Source: a bacterium | GTDB lineage: Bacteria > Actinomycetota > Acidimicrobiia > Spongiisociales > Spongiisociaceae | Assembly: GCA_028821235.1 (NCBI GenBank) | Contig: JAPPGV010000089.1 | Span: 1 to 64,000 of the forward strand | Length of the DNA: 64,000 nucleotides | Reading direction: 5' to 3' | The notes under the pieces: generated by a model | Seen by the model: the letters and a program-made list of their open reading frames with translations, nothing else | Told to the model about the DNA's origin: nothing | Database searches by the model: none | Part shown: positions 24,264 through 33,404 of the stretch, piece by piece | Layout: each line of letters opens with the position of its first letter | Position numbering within the stretch: the stretch's first letter is position 1 | Made by a program: the position numbers and the translations under genes

Positions 24264-25637
24264 TTGGTACCGAAGTCCAACCGTCCCCACCACTTCACCC
24301 GCCGCCAGTTCCTTGGCGGAGGCTCCGCACTCATGGCCTTCGCCGCCATGGGGGGTCTGTCCGCGCTGGTGGCCGCCTGCGGTGAAGGTGATCCGATCGA
24401 AGAGGGCGCCGAGCCCGGTACCGACTTCACCGGCAACCTGGGCGTCCTGATCGGCACCCACATGGATCCGGTCAAGGCCCTTCTCGAGCAGCATCAGGGT
24501 TCGGTCGGGTTCGCACCCACCATCGAGGAGGTCACCACTCCCGACCTCCGGAGCAAGCTCACCACCTCGTTCCTGGCACAGAGCTCCCCATGGGATGCGG
24601 TGTTCGTCACCGCCGAGCTCGGCGCCGAGTTGGGCAACCGCGGCTGGCTGACCAACGCCGGCATCTTCATGGATGAGCGGGTCCGTCCGGAAGGAGACCT
24701 GCTGACCAGGGGGATGGGAGCGGTGGAAGTCGGAGGCAACACCCTCGCCGTACCGTGGACCATGGGCAGCCAGTTGCTCCACTGGAACAAGCAATTGATG
24801 GAGCAGGCCGGACTCGATCCGGATGCCCCGACCGACTGGCATTCCACGCCCAACTCCTGGGACACTTTCGTCGAGTATGCCAAGGCCATGACCGGCGAGC
24901 GGGACGGCGTGCAGTACTACGGATATACGGACGCCTGGGCCGACAAGCATGTCCTGTGGACGTGGGGCGGCATGCTCAACATGCACGGCGGGAGCTTCCT
25001 CGACGAGGAGTCCCAACCGGCGTGGAACTCGGAGGCCGGGGTCGAGGCCCTGCAGAAGCTCTACGACCTGCTGCATACCCACCAGGTCATCGACCCGGCC
25101 GTCACCACCTACACGTGGGTGTTCGACGCCACTCCCGGGTTCTTCGAAGGCACCAGGGGCATGTTCATCTCCTGGCCGTTCGTGGCCGGTGTGGCGGCCA
25201 TTCCCGACGCGGCGCCCGGTTTGGCCGGTCACAGCGCCTTCGCCCCCAACCCGGCGGTGGTGACCAGTGGATCGGTGGACGGCTCCGAGTTCTTCGGAGT
25301 TCCGGTCTACGCCGAGAACAAGGACGAGGCATGGCGCCTGCTCGATCTCATCACCTCCCGCGAGGGCCAGCGGGTGGTGGCGATGGGCGGGTGGGGATCC
25401 ATCTATTCGGGAATCCTGCAGGAACCCGACATCGTGGAGGCCTTCCCGTTCTACCCGGCCCTCGCCAAGGCATACGAGTATCCCGTGGACGGCGGGTGGT
25501 CGGAGGATCGTCCTCGCTGGACCCAGATGCTGGCCGATGAGATCCACGAGGTCCTGGCCGGCAACAAGGCACCCAAGCAGGCGCTGGACGACGCTGCCGC
25601 GGCCGCCACCGCGGCCCGGAGGCAGGACGAGGAGTAA
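24264..25637 (+). CDS. Extracellular solute-binding protein, family 1 (sugar-type ABC importer), Tat-exported lipoprotein
   Basis: Binding protein of a CUT1-like importer, 457 aa. The N-terminus carries a twin-arginine motif (TRRQFLGGGSALMA) and a lipobox (LVAAC). The mature part has the family-1 pattern with TTPDLRSKLTTSFLAQ, PWTMGSQLLHWNK and the helical MTGERDGVQYYGYTDAW region. A GTG at 24240 is also in frame, but AAGGAGG at 24251-24257 lies exactly 6 bp before TTG 24264, so TTG is taken as the start. Two permease genes follow within 20 bp. The ligand is probably a sugar or sugar-like compound. Confidence 0.9.
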   Translation: MVPKSNRPHHFTRRQFLGGGSALMAFAAMGGLSALVAACGEGDPIEEGAEPGTDFTGNLGVLIGTHMDPVKALLEQHQGSVGFAPTIEEVTTPDLRSKLTTSFLAQSSPWDAVFVTAELGAELGNRGWLTNAGIFMDERVRPEGDLLTRGMGAVEVGGNTLAVPWTMGSQLLHWNKQLMEQAGLDPDAPTDWHSTPNSWDTFVEYAKAMTGERDGVQYYGYTDAWADKHVLWTWGGMLNMHGGSFLDEESQPAWNSEAGVEALQKLYDLLHTHQVIDPAVTTYTWVFDATPGFFEGTRGMFISWPFVAGVAAIPDAAPGLAGHSAFAPNPAVVTSGSVDGSEFFGVPVYAENKDEAWRLLDLITSREGQRVVAMGGWGSIYSGILQEPDIVEAFPFYPALAKAYEYPVDGGWSEDRPRWTQMLADEIHEVLAGNKAPKQALDDAAAAATAARRQDEE

Positions 25638-25657
25638 TCTCGCCGCCTCCTGACGAC

Positions 25658-26584
25658 ATGACTGGAGAAGTCCGGGCGGAGGAAACAATCCGGACAGGAA
25701 GCCGCCGGGGTCGCCGGGCAGCAATTGCCCTGGTGGCCCCGGCGGTCTTGATCGTGGCCGGCGTGTACGCGTACCCGGCCATCACCACGGTCGCGTACAG
25801 CCTGTCGGCCATCGACCTGTCGCCCCGGTTCCGGATCGTCCGGTTTGTCGGCCTCGACAACTTCATCGACCAGCTCGGGAGCGGGGCGTTCTGGGAGGCC
25901 ACCTGGACGACCCTCTACTTCGGGTTGATGCTCTGCCTGGTCACGGTGGTCGCGTCATTCGCCATCGCCCTTCTGCTCAACAAGACCTTCCTGGGACGGG
26001 GCCTGGTCCGGGTGACCGTGCTCCTGCCCTGGGCGGTCCCGCCGGTGGCCTCGGGAGTGCTGTGGGTGCAGATGTTCCATGCCGAGTTCGGCTTCCTGAA
26101 CGGGCTGATCAGGGCGTTCGGCGGCGAGGGGGACATCATCTGGCTGGGCGGGCAGGGCATCGCCCTTCATTCGGTGCTGATCGCCGAGGTATGGCGCTGG
26201 ATCCCCTTTGCAACCATCTTCCTGCTGGCCGGGCTCCAGATCGTTCCCCGGACCGTCAAAGAGGCCGCCGCCATTGACGGGGCCGGGTCATGGCGAACGC
26301 TGCGCCACATCACGCTGCCGCTCATGTTGCCGGTCGTCATACCGGTGGTGATCTTCCTGTTCGTCTGGGCGATGAAGGTGTTCGACACCATCTTCGTCCT
26401 GACCAGGGGAGGACCCAGCCGGGCCACCACCACCCTGAACTTTCTGGTCTACCGTCAGGGTTTCGAGCAGTTCGACTTCGGGAGCGCGGCGGCGACGGCC
26501 TACCTGCTCTCGGCGCTGACGGTGCTCGCCATCGCCGGGCTGGGCTGGATGCTGGTCCGTGCCCGAAGGCTGGCGGGGGCGTGA
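25658..26584 (+). CDS. ABC transporter permease, MalF/UgpA type
   Basis: Inner-membrane permease of 308 aa with six predicted helices. It has the PAVLIVAGVYAYPAITTVAYS first helix region, LLPWAVPPVASGVLWVQMF, and the EAA loop VKEAAAIDGAGSWRTLRHITLPLM typical of CUT1 sugar importers. It starts 20 bp after the binding-protein gene and overlaps the next permease start region as GTGA. No ATPase gene is found in this cluster. Confidence 0.94.
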   Translation: MTGEVRAEETIRTGSRRGRRAAIALVAPAVLIVAGVYAYPAITTVAYSLSAIDLSPRFRIVRFVGLDNFIDQLGSGAFWEATWTTLYFGLMLCLVTVVASFAIALLLNKTFLGRGLVRVTVLLPWAVPPVASGVLWVQMFHAEFGFLNGLIRAFGGEGDIIWLGGQGIALHSVLIAEVWRWIPFATIFLLAGLQIVPRTVKEAAAIDGAGSWRTLRHITLPLMLPVVIPVVIFLFVWAMKVFDTIFVLTRGGPSRATTTLNFLVYRQGFEQFDFGSAAATAYLLSALTVLAIAGLGWMLVRARRLAGA

Positions 26585-26586
26585 CC

Positions 26587-27429
26587 ATGGTCGGAGCCGC
26601 TCCGGGCCGGGTCGTCCGCCGGGCCGCAACGTATGTCGGGGCGGCGGTGGTGCTCATCGTGATGGCGTTCCCTCTCTACGGGATAATCCTCACCAGCACC
26701 CAGACCGAGCGGGACATCCGTTCGGCTGACGTGGCGTTCGTCCCCACCTACATCACCACCGAGCACTACACCCGGATCTTCTCCGCCTCGTCCGGCGTCC
26801 CGGTTGCCGAGTCGATGGTCAACAGCCTGGTCGTGGCGATCGCTACCGCCGTGGTGACCGTGGCCATCGCGGTGCCCGCCGCCTACGCCCTCAACCGCAT
26901 GCGGGTGCCGGGCCGCCGCCTGATCCTGGGTGGTTTCGCGGCCATCTACGTGTTGCCCACGCTCCTCTTCATCATGCCGCTCTTCATCACGGTGGTGCAG
27001 CTGGGCCTGCGCGACACCTACGTCGGCCTGGTCCTGCCTTACGTGGCCTTCACCCTCCCGTTCATGGTCTGGATCATGGGATCGTTCGTGCGGGCCATCC
27101 CCGTCTCGGTGGAGGAGATGGCTCTGATCGACGGCGCCGGCCTGGCCCAGCTGATCCTCCGCATCGTCCTGCCCTTACTCAGGCCCGGGATCTTCGCCGG
27201 GTTGCTCCTGGGGTTCGTGCTGGCCTGGATAGAGTTCCTGACCCCGCTGCTCTTCACGTCCAACCTGTCGATGATGACCGTCACGCTGGGCTTGTTCCGC
27301 TCTACGATGGATATCGAGATCGGGCAGTTGGCGGCGGCCACCGTGATGACCGCGCTGCCGGTGATCCTCATCACGGCCTTTTTCCAGCGGAACATCACCG
27401 AGGTCATCACTGCGGGGGTGGAACGATGA
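26587..27429 (+). CDS. ABC transporter permease, MalG/UgpE type
   Basis: Second permease of the CUT1 importer, 280 aa, six helices. Typical elements are MAFPLYGIILTSTQTERD, PAAYALNRMRVPGRR and the EAA loop VEEMALIDGAGLAQLILRIVLP. The start is ATG 26587 or GTG 26581, two codons earlier; the latter overlaps the previous stop. An MBL hydrolase gene follows after 46 bp with a strong AGGGAGG site, suggesting transport is coupled to intracellular hydrolysis. Confidence 0.93.
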   Translation: MVGAAPGRVVRRAATYVGAAVVLIVMAFPLYGIILTSTQTERDIRSADVAFVPTYITTEHYTRIFSASSGVPVAESMVNSLVVAIATAVVTVAIAVPAAYALNRMRVPGRRLILGGFAAIYVLPTLLFIMPLFITVVQLGLRDTYVGLVLPYVAFTLPFMVWIMGSFVRAIPVSVEEMALIDGAGLAQLILRIVLPLLRPGIFAGLLLGFVLAWIEFLTPLLFTSNLSMMTVTLGLFRSTMDIEIGQLAAATVMTALPVILITAFFQRNITEVITAGVER

Positions 27430-27475
27430 GCCGCCGGTCGGACCGGCTCGACCCGAACGAAGGGAGGCATGGCAG

Positions 27476-28243
27476 ATGCCGAACCAGATAGACGTGGTGA
27501 TACAGCCGGTGGTGCTGAGGTTCAGCCTGCTGGACGACGAGGTGGTGTACCACTTCGCCGCCGACACCGACGCGGTGCTGGACCGCATGGAGCGGATGAT
27601 GGGCATCGACCCGGCCGAATCCAGCCTGTTCGACTCCAACCTGGGCTTCCTGCCGGTGTCCACCACCGTGCTGGTCCGGGGCCCGAAGACCGTCCTGGTG
27701 GACCCGGGCAACCATCACACCGGTTTCTACGGCCAGCTCGGTATCGGCCTGGCCCGTTTCGGGGTCACACCCGCCGACGTCGACTACGTGGTTTGTACCC
27801 ACTGCCATCACGACCACATGGGCAGCGCCTTCCGGATTCCCGGCGCCGACCTGGTTATGGGCCAGGGGGAGGTCGACTTCTGCGAGGAGATCTACGGGCC
27901 GGAGGAGACCGAGCGGCGGCTGGCCGTCATGGGCGACCTGATCGAGGTGCCGCGCGGCGGCGAGCTGGAGATCATGCCCGGCCTGGTGGCTATCTCGACC
28001 CCGGGACACACCCCCGGCCACATCAGCGTGATGGCCGAGTCGGAGTCGGGGGAGCGGGTCCTGGTGGCCGGTGACACGGTCATGACCCGCCGCGAGTATT
28101 CGGAGCGGTCCTTCTCGCATTGGTATACCGACGACCAACTCCGGGGGCTGAACGCCAGCCTCGACCGGATCCAGTCGTTGGCGCCCACCCGGGTGATGCC
28201 CGGCCACGACCGGGTCTTCGCCCCTGCCGGGGATCTGTCGTGA
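27476..28243 (+). CDS. MBL-fold metallo-hydrolase (lactonase-like)
   Basis: Metallo-beta-lactamase-fold hydrolase, 255 aa. The metal-binding HxHxDH motif is THCHHDHMGS near residue 109. Further ligands are the TPGHTPGHIS histidine and the VAGDTV aspartate, with a late MPGHDR histidine. The arrangement resembles the AttM/AiiA lactonase group, whose members open lactone rings; a sugar lactone is plausible next to a sugar importer and a Gfo/Idh dehydrogenase, which could produce one. ATG 27476 has AGGGAGG 8 bp upstream. Its stop overlaps the next gene's GTG. Confidence 0.9.
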   Translation: MPNQIDVVIQPVVLRFSLLDDEVVYHFAADTDAVLDRMERMMGIDPAESSLFDSNLGFLPVSTTVLVRGPKTVLVDPGNHHTGFYGQLGIGLARFGVTPADVDYVVCTHCHHDHMGSAFRIPGADLVMGQGEVDFCEEIYGPEETERRLAVMGDLIEVPRGGELEIMPGLVAISTPGHTPGHISVMAESESGERVLVAGDTVMTRREYSERSFSHWYTDDQLRGLNASLDRIQSLAPTRVMPGHDRVFAPAGDLS

Positions 28244-29250
28244 ACCGGTTACGCACCGCCGTGGTCGGGACGGGGATGATCGGCTCGCTCCACGCCCGCA
28301 TCTACGCCGAGCATCCGCTGGCCGAACTTGTGGGGGTGGTCGACGCCAGCGCGGACGCGGCCCGGACGGTGGGGGAGCAGCTCGGCGTCCCCTGGTTCAC
28401 CGAGGTCACCGACCTGCTGGAGGGGTGCGATCTCGCCGCCGCGTCCGTCTCCGTGCCGGAGCACCATCGCTATCCGATCGCCATGCAGCTGGCGAGGGCC
28501 GGAAAGCACCTGTTGCTGGAGAAGCCCCTGGCGCCCTCGCTGGCCGGCGCCGACCGCCTGATCAAAGATCTCGAGGAGACCGGAGTGCTGACCATGGTCA
28601 ACTTCATCCTGCGCTTCGATCCCCGCTACTCGGAGGCCAAGGCCGCGGTCGCCTCAGGGCGCATGGGTGATGTCCATACCATCTTCGCGCGCCGGCGCGG
28701 TTCGTCCCTGGGCGCCGACATCTACGGTGTCTGGACCGATCTCCTGATCTCCACCGGCATCCACGACCTGGACGTGATGGCCTGGCTGGCGGACTCCCCG
28801 GTCACCAGGGTGTATGCGGAGACCATCTCCCGCCGGTCGGCTCCCTACGGCCATGATGACGCGGCCATGGTGCTGGTGCGGTTCGAGAACGGTGTCATCG
28901 GTTCGCTCGAGATCAGCTGGGTGCTACCGCCCACCATCCCGGCGCTGCTGGACGCCTCACTCCAGCTGGTCGGGACAGGGGGAGGTGTGTTCGTGGACGG
29001 ATCCAATCACGGCCTGGCCATAGCGGACCGTGAGGGGTTCACGCATCCCGACCTGACCCACTGGCCGGTGAGCCGCGACCGGGTGAGCGGCGACCTGGCA
29101 GGCTCGCTGGATCACTTCATCCGGGCGGTGCTGGATGGCCGCCCTCCCGAGGTGACGCTCGGAATGGCCCGTAACGCCCACGCCATCGTGGATGCCGCCA
29201 AGCGCTCGGCCGAGTCGAACCAGCCCGTGTCGCTCACGCCGCCGGGCTGA
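28240..29250 (+). CDS. Gfo/Idh/MocA family NAD(P)-dependent dehydrogenase
   Basis: Sugar or inositol-type dehydrogenase of 336 aa. The N-terminal Rossmann motif is VVGTGMIGSLHAR. The conserved EKP (LLLEKPLAPS) supplies the catalytic lysine, and STGIHDLDVMAWL gives the substrate-site His and Asp. GTG 28240 overlaps the preceding TGA by 4 bp. The gene likely oxidises the imported sugar-like compound. A related partial gene occurs at the right end of the window (63452). A 165-bp MITE-like element begins 4 bp after its stop. Confidence 0.92.
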   Translation: MNRLRTAVVGTGMIGSLHARIYAEHPLAELVGVVDASADAARTVGEQLGVPWFTEVTDLLEGCDLAAASVSVPEHHRYPIAMQLARAGKHLLLEKPLAPSLAGADRLIKDLEETGVLTMVNFILRFDPRYSEAKAAVASGRMGDVHTIFARRRGSSLGADIYGVWTDLLISTGIHDLDVMAWLADSPVTRVYAETISRRSAPYGHDDAAMVLVRFENGVIGSLEISWVLPPTIPALLDASLQLVGTGGGVFVDGSNHGLAIADREGFTHPDLTHWPVSRDRVSGDLAGSLDHFIRAVLDGRPPEVTLGMARNAHAIVDAAKRSAESNQPVSLTPPG

Positions 29251-29254
29251 CCTG

Positions 29255-29419
29255 GTGGTCTGTCTGCGAAACAGCTTGGCGTGCTCTGGCTGCCACCGGT
29301 GCCCCGTCGCTGCGTTCCGCTTCCTCAACGTACCGCTGCGGGTACGCCTTCGTCAGCGGGCCTTGCGAGGAACACCGCTGCCGACGCCATACCACACCGC
29401 CATTCCACAGACAGACCAC
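29255..29419. repeat. MITE-like palindromic element, copy 1
   Basis: A 165-bp element with perfect 12-bp terminal inverted repeats (GTGGTCTGTCTG ... CAGACAGACCAC), flanked on both sides by the dinucleotide TG. The interior contains a small hairpin around CGTACC/GGTACG and is largely identical to the copy at 41519-41680. It encodes no transposase. It fills the gap between the dehydrogenase stop and the GTG of the M81 gene, leaving only 4 bp before that GTG. Confidence 0.85.
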
Positions 29420-29423
29420 TGAC

Positions 29424-30887
29424 GTGGCCGGTCCTCGCATCGGGGTGGCATCCCTGGTCCAGGAGACCAACACCTTCAGCCCCAAGTCGACGGTCCGGGA
29501 GGACTACACCGTCCTGTCGGGCGAGGAGGCGCTCCGGACCCTGGCCGGAACGAACACCGAGTTCGCCGGAGCGGTAGCAGGGCTCGAAGAGATGGGCGCC
29601 GAGGTGGTCCCGCTGCTGGCCGGGTGGGCTCTTCCCTCCGGTCGGGTTACGGACGAGACGTTCGAGTACCTGGCCGGGATGCTGGACCGGGAACTGGAGC
29701 GAGCCCTGCCCCTCGACGCGCTGGTGCTGTCGTTGCACGGTGCGATGGTGGCCGGATCGGTCTTCGACGCCGACGCGGCCTTGATCGAGGTGGCGCGCCG
29801 CCGGATCGGGTCCGTTCCGCTCGGGGTCTGCCTGGACCTCCACGCCAACGTGACGGAGCGGATGGTCGAGCTGGCCGACATCATGGTCGGGTACCACACC
29901 GAGCCGCATGTCGACATGGCCTCGACGGGTGAGCGGATCGCCCGCCTGGTGGTCAAGACCGTCCGGGGCGAGGTAGTGCCGGTCATGGCCCTGGCCAAGC
30001 GACCCATGCTGGTCCCGGCGGAGGGCATGCGGACCGACATGGGGCCCATGTCGGAGGTTCGGAGCCTGGCCGACTCCCGAACCGGGGGCCCGGTCCTGGA
30101 CGTGTCGCTGTTCCCGGTCCAGCCCTGGCTCGACGTTCCCGAGCTCGGTCTGGGCGTTCTGGTGGTCACCGATGGCGACCTGACGGGCGCCGGCTTGCTG
30201 GCCGAGCAACTCGCCGGCGAGGTGTGGCGCAGGCGCGACCGGATGACCACGCCCCGCCTGATGGTTCCGGAGGAGGCCTTCCGGGCGGCCCGGGAGTCGG
30301 ACTGCCGGCCCTTCGTAATGGCCCATACCGCCGACTGCCCGACCGCCGGCGCGCCCGGAGACGATCCCGTGATGGTCACCGAGGGGGCCCGCCACGCCCC
30401 CGATCTGGTGGTGTTCCATTCGGTTCTCGATCCTGAGGTCTCCCGCCGGTGCCACAACGAGGTCGGAGGGCGGGTCCGGATTGCGGTGGGGGGCGCCTTC
30501 GAGAAATCTGTGGTCCCGGTCGAGATTGAGGGCACCGTTACGGCGGCCGGCTCTGGCGCCTACCGGCTTACCGGCCGTTCCTTCACCGGCCGGGAGGTAT
30601 CGATGGGGGAGTGGGCGGTGATCGTCACCGGCAACCATCACCTGCTCGTCAGCTCGGCCCCCTCGATCACCGCCGATCCCGCCACCTGGAGGCATGCCGG
30701 GCTCGAGCCTGATCGGGCGGACGTGCTGATCGTGCGGTCCTGCAGCGACTACCGGGCCAACTTCCCCGGATCGGCAGCGGAGGCCGTCACCCTCGACCTT
30801 CCCGGTCCGAGCACTCCCAGGCTGGAGCACTTGGAGTTCCGGCACGCACCGAAGCCGCTGTACCCGCACGACCGGGCGGCGATGTGA
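29424..30887 (+). CDS. M81 family metallopeptidase (MlrC/microcystinase-C-like)
   Basis: Protein of 487 aa matching the M81 family, zinc amidohydrolases that include MlrC. The family signatures VQETNTFSP at the N-terminus, SLHGAMV, the metal-binding CLDLHANVT and VGYHTEPHVDM are all visible. The C-terminal MlrC domain (NVGGG-type) follows. GTG 29424 lies only 4 bp after the MITE-like element, so its ribosome-binding site must be within the element or absent. M81 proteins are widespread in catabolic clusters where they probably cleave small amides; the substrate here is unknown. Confidence 0.9.
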   Translation: MAGPRIGVASLVQETNTFSPKSTVREDYTVLSGEEALRTLAGTNTEFAGAVAGLEEMGAEVVPLLAGWALPSGRVTDETFEYLAGMLDRELERALPLDALVLSLHGAMVAGSVFDADAALIEVARRRIGSVPLGVCLDLHANVTERMVELADIMVGYHTEPHVDMASTGERIARLVVKTVRGEVVPVMALAKRPMLVPAEGMRTDMGPMSEVRSLADSRTGGPVLDVSLFPVQPWLDVPELGLGVLVVTDGDLTGAGLLAEQLAGEVWRRRDRMTTPRLMVPEEAFRAARESDCRPFVMAHTADCPTAGAPGDDPVMVTEGARHAPDLVVFHSVLDPEVSRRCHNEVGGRVRIAVGGAFEKSVVPVEIEGTVTAAGSGAYRLTGRSFTGREVSMGEWAVIVTGNHHLLVSSAPSITADPATWRHAGLEPDRADVLIVRSCSDYRANFPGSAAEAVTLDLPGPSTPRLEHLEFRHAPKPLYPHDRAAM

Positions 30888-32149
30888 CGGACTCGATGCC
30901 GGATGCCGGCGGCGCCCGGGCACGCCACGAACAGGAGGCCCTCGCCTTCCTCAGGGCCACCGCCGACGAACAACTTGCGTTCGCCCGCCGCCTCATCGCC
31001 ACCCCCAGCCCCACTCCACCCGGGGACGAACGAGCGGTCGCCCGGCTGGTCGAGGAGAGGCTGGTGGAGCTCGGGGTGCCGGACATCACCGTGCTGAGCG
31101 CCGAGCCTACCCGCCCCAACCTGATGGTCCGGGTTCCCGGCCACGGACCGGGCAAGACCCTGATCCTGTCCGGCCATCTCGACACCAAGCCGCCCGGTGA
31201 CCTGTCCCGCTGGCGGGTGTATCCGTACGATGCGGCTGTCTTCGGCGGTGTCCTCCACGGCCTGGGATCGGGAGACATGAAGGCTTCCATCGCCGCCATG
31301 GTCTACGCCGGGGCGGCTCTGGCCCGCGTGGGCGGCTGGGCCGGAGAGCTGCATCTGGTCCTGACCGCGGACGAGGAGGGGGGTTCGACCCTGGGTTCGA
31401 AGTGGCTGGCCGAGCAGGGTCATCTGGAGGCCGACGCCGCCATCATCGGCGAGCCGTGCGGCGTGACCGCGGAGTGGGAGAGCATCGGCATCGTCTCCCG
31501 GGGGTCCGCCCTCTTCGACATCGAGGTGGTGGGAACCCAGATGCACTCCAGCGTGTCCGATCGTTTCGACCCGGTCAACGCCACCGCGGAGATGGCCTGG
31601 CTGATCACCAAGATGCATGAGGAACTGCTCGACCACCTCACCTACCGGCCCCACCCCCTCGATGGCACGCGGCCGACCGTGAGCATCGGGGTGATGGTCG
31701 AAGGAGGGGTCTTCTACGGGGTCTACCCGGGCAACGCCCGGTTCTCGTCGGACATCCGCCTGGTGCCGGGCATGAACGAGAAGAGCATCACAGCCGACCT
31801 GGAGGACTTCCTGGATCGCGCGATGGCCGAGAATCCTCGCCTCGACGCCAAGCTGAAGATGGTGGGCGCCAGCGAGGCCACTGAGATTCCATCCGACCAC
31901 CCGGCCGTGACCGCCCTCCAGCACGCCTCCCACCGCGTGCTCGGCAAGCGCGTGGAGCCGGCTGTCTTTCCGGGCGCCACCGACGCGCTCAGCTTCCAGG
32001 GCATCGCCGGCATCCCCACCGTGGCCGCCTTCGGACCCGGTCTGGTGCCACGGGCGCACGCCCCCAACGAACGCCTCGCCATGTACGGGGTCAACCAGGC
32101 CGCGCTCATCTACGCCCTCGCCGCCCTGCGCTTTCTAGCTCGTTCCTAG
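30884..32149 (+). CDS. M20 family amidohydrolase/peptidase (ArgE/DapE/ACY1-like)
   Basis: Zinc-dependent deacylase or peptidase of 421 aa. Metal-site elements are LSGHLDTK, GLGSGDMKAS, the catalytic DEEGG, the IGEP glutamate and a late PRAHAPNE histidine. The dimerisation lid domain lies about residues 200-310. GTG 30884 overlaps the M81 stop by 4 bp. The operon import, lactonase, dehydrogenase, M81 and M20 suggests stepwise removal of amide or acyl groups from an imported conjugate. Confidence 0.92.
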   Translation: MTDSMPDAGGARARHEQEALAFLRATADEQLAFARRLIATPSPTPPGDERAVARLVEERLVELGVPDITVLSAEPTRPNLMVRVPGHGPGKTLILSGHLDTKPPGDLSRWRVYPYDAAVFGGVLHGLGSGDMKASIAAMVYAGAALARVGGWAGELHLVLTADEEGGSTLGSKWLAEQGHLEADAAIIGEPCGVTAEWESIGIVSRGSALFDIEVVGTQMHSSVSDRFDPVNATAEMAWLITKMHEELLDHLTYRPHPLDGTRPTVSIGVMVEGGVFYGVYPGNARFSSDIRLVPGMNEKSITADLEDFLDRAMAENPRLDAKLKMVGASEATEIPSDHPAVTALQHASHRVLGKRVEPAVFPGATDALSFQGIAGIPTVAAFGPGLVPRAHAPNERLAMYGVNQAALIYALAALRFLARS

Positions 32150-32221
32150 TTGTTGGTTGCTAGTTGCTAGTCGATATTGGATTCCACTTACCACTGACCG
32201 CTGACCACCGCCCACTGACGG
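32147..32221. repeat. Short intergenic micro-repeats
   Basis: After the M20 stop the sequence repeats TAGTTG/GTTGCTAGT units (32147-32173), then CCACTGACC-like units (32185-32221). The pattern is low-complexity and non-coding. No hairpin with a T-run is present. Confidence 0.6.
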
Positions 32222-32282
32222 TTTGAGCCGGACTGTCTTGCGGTGTACGGTGCGCGGGTATGGCGAGTGAGGGGTATTGGGT

Positions 32283-33359
32283 GTGTATCGGGTAGCGGTG
32301 ATCCCGGCGGATGGTGTGGGTCCGGAGGTGTCGGAGGAGGCGGAGCGGTCTCTTAGGGCGGCGGCGCGGTCCCATGACTTCGGCGTGGAGACGGAGTGGT
32401 TCGACTGGGGTTGCGACCGGTATCTGGCCGACGGCAAGATGATGCCCGACGATTACCTGGACACCTTGTCGGGGTTCGACGCCATCTTCCTGGGGTCGGT
32501 GGGCGACGTGTCCAAGGTCCCGGATCACCTGTCTCTGGAGTTGATCCTGGGGATACGGCGGGGGTTCGACCAGTACGTCAACCTGCGCCCGATCCGCCTG
32601 TACCCGGGGGTCGGCACCCCGATCCGCACCGCCACGCCCGAGACCCTGGACATGGTGGTGGTACGGGAGAACACCGAGGGCGAGTACGCCGCCCAGGGAG
32701 GGGTGTTCAAGGCCGGCACCCCGGACGCGGTGGCATTGCAGACGGCGGTCTTCACCTACAAGGGATGCGAGCGGGTCATGCGCTACTCGTTCGAGTTGGC
32801 TCGCCGGCGGGCCAAGCTGGGATCCGAGGCGCCGGTGGGACGGGTCACCAACTGCACCAAGTCCAATGCCCTCAACTACTCGATGGTGTTCTGGGACACG
32901 GTGTTCGACGAGGTGGCGGCCGGCTATCCGGACGTAGAGACGGACATGGCGCTGGTGGACGCCCTGTCGATGTGGATGGTGAAGAACCCGGAGTGGTTCG
33001 ACGTGGTGGTGGCCTCCAACCTGTTCGGCGACATCATCACCGACCTCGGGGCCATGCTCCAGGGGGGCATGGGTTTCGCGGCCGGCGGGAACATCGACCC
33101 CGAGCACAGGTTCCCGTCGATGTTCGAGCCGATCCACGGTTCGGCGCCAAAGTACACCGGTCAGCGGCGGGTGAACCCCATCGCGTCGATCGAGGCTGTT
33201 CGCATGATGCTGGACCACCTGGGCGAGCATGGCGCAGCCGATGCCGTGGGCGCCGCAGTCACAGAGGTGCTGGCGGAGGGGGAGGTAGGGACCCGGGACA
33301 TGGGCGGCACCAACAGCACCGACGAAGTCGGAGCGGCCATCGCGGAGCGAATCCGCTGA
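32283..33359 (+). CDS. Tartrate/D-malate/isopropylmalate dehydrogenase family protein
   Basis: NAD-dependent beta-hydroxyacid oxidative decarboxylase of 358 aa. It starts RVAVIPADGVGPEV, has the VVVRENTEGEYAAQGG signature of the isocitrate/isopropylmalate family and the metal-site ASNLFGDIITDLGAM. The DWGCDRYLADGKMMPDDY and YVNLRPIRLYPGV segments are those of tartrate/D-malate dehydrogenases rather than LeuB. GTG 32283 is preferred to TTG 32277 because GAGGGG lies 9 bp upstream. It may convert a hydroxy-diacid product of this catabolic region. Confidence 0.9.
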   Translation: MYRVAVIPADGVGPEVSEEAERSLRAAARSHDFGVETEWFDWGCDRYLADGKMMPDDYLDTLSGFDAIFLGSVGDVSKVPDHLSLELILGIRRGFDQYVNLRPIRLYPGVGTPIRTATPETLDMVVVRENTEGEYAAQGGVFKAGTPDAVALQTAVFTYKGCERVMRYSFELARRRAKLGSEAPVGRVTNCTKSNALNYSMVFWDTVFDEVAAGYPDVETDMALVDALSMWMVKNPEWFDVVVASNLFGDIITDLGAMLQGGMGFAAGGNIDPEHRFPSMFEPIHGSAPKYTGQRRVNPIASIEAVRMMLDHLGEHGAADAVGAAVTEVLAEGEVGTRDMGGTNSTDEVGAAIAERIR

Positions 33360-33404
33360 CATCCGCATCCGACCAGCGGCCCGGGCCGGCGCCCTGAAGC
33401 ACGC

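Noticed and set aside
24102-25724. Long (540-codon) open frame antisense to the sugar-binding protein gene
   Set aside because: It is a shadow of codon bias in GC-rich coding DNA: the sense strand encodes a clear Tat lipoprotein with a strong ribosome-binding site, and the antisense product shows no family motif.
29325-30923. Long (532-codon) open frame antisense to the M81 gene
   Set aside because: Its His/Gly/Arg-rich composition is typical of antisense frames, and it crosses the MITE-like element and the M81 reading frame.
32147-32221. Micro-repeats as a CRISPR array
   Set aside because: Units are short, irregular and have no spacers; no cas genes are present.
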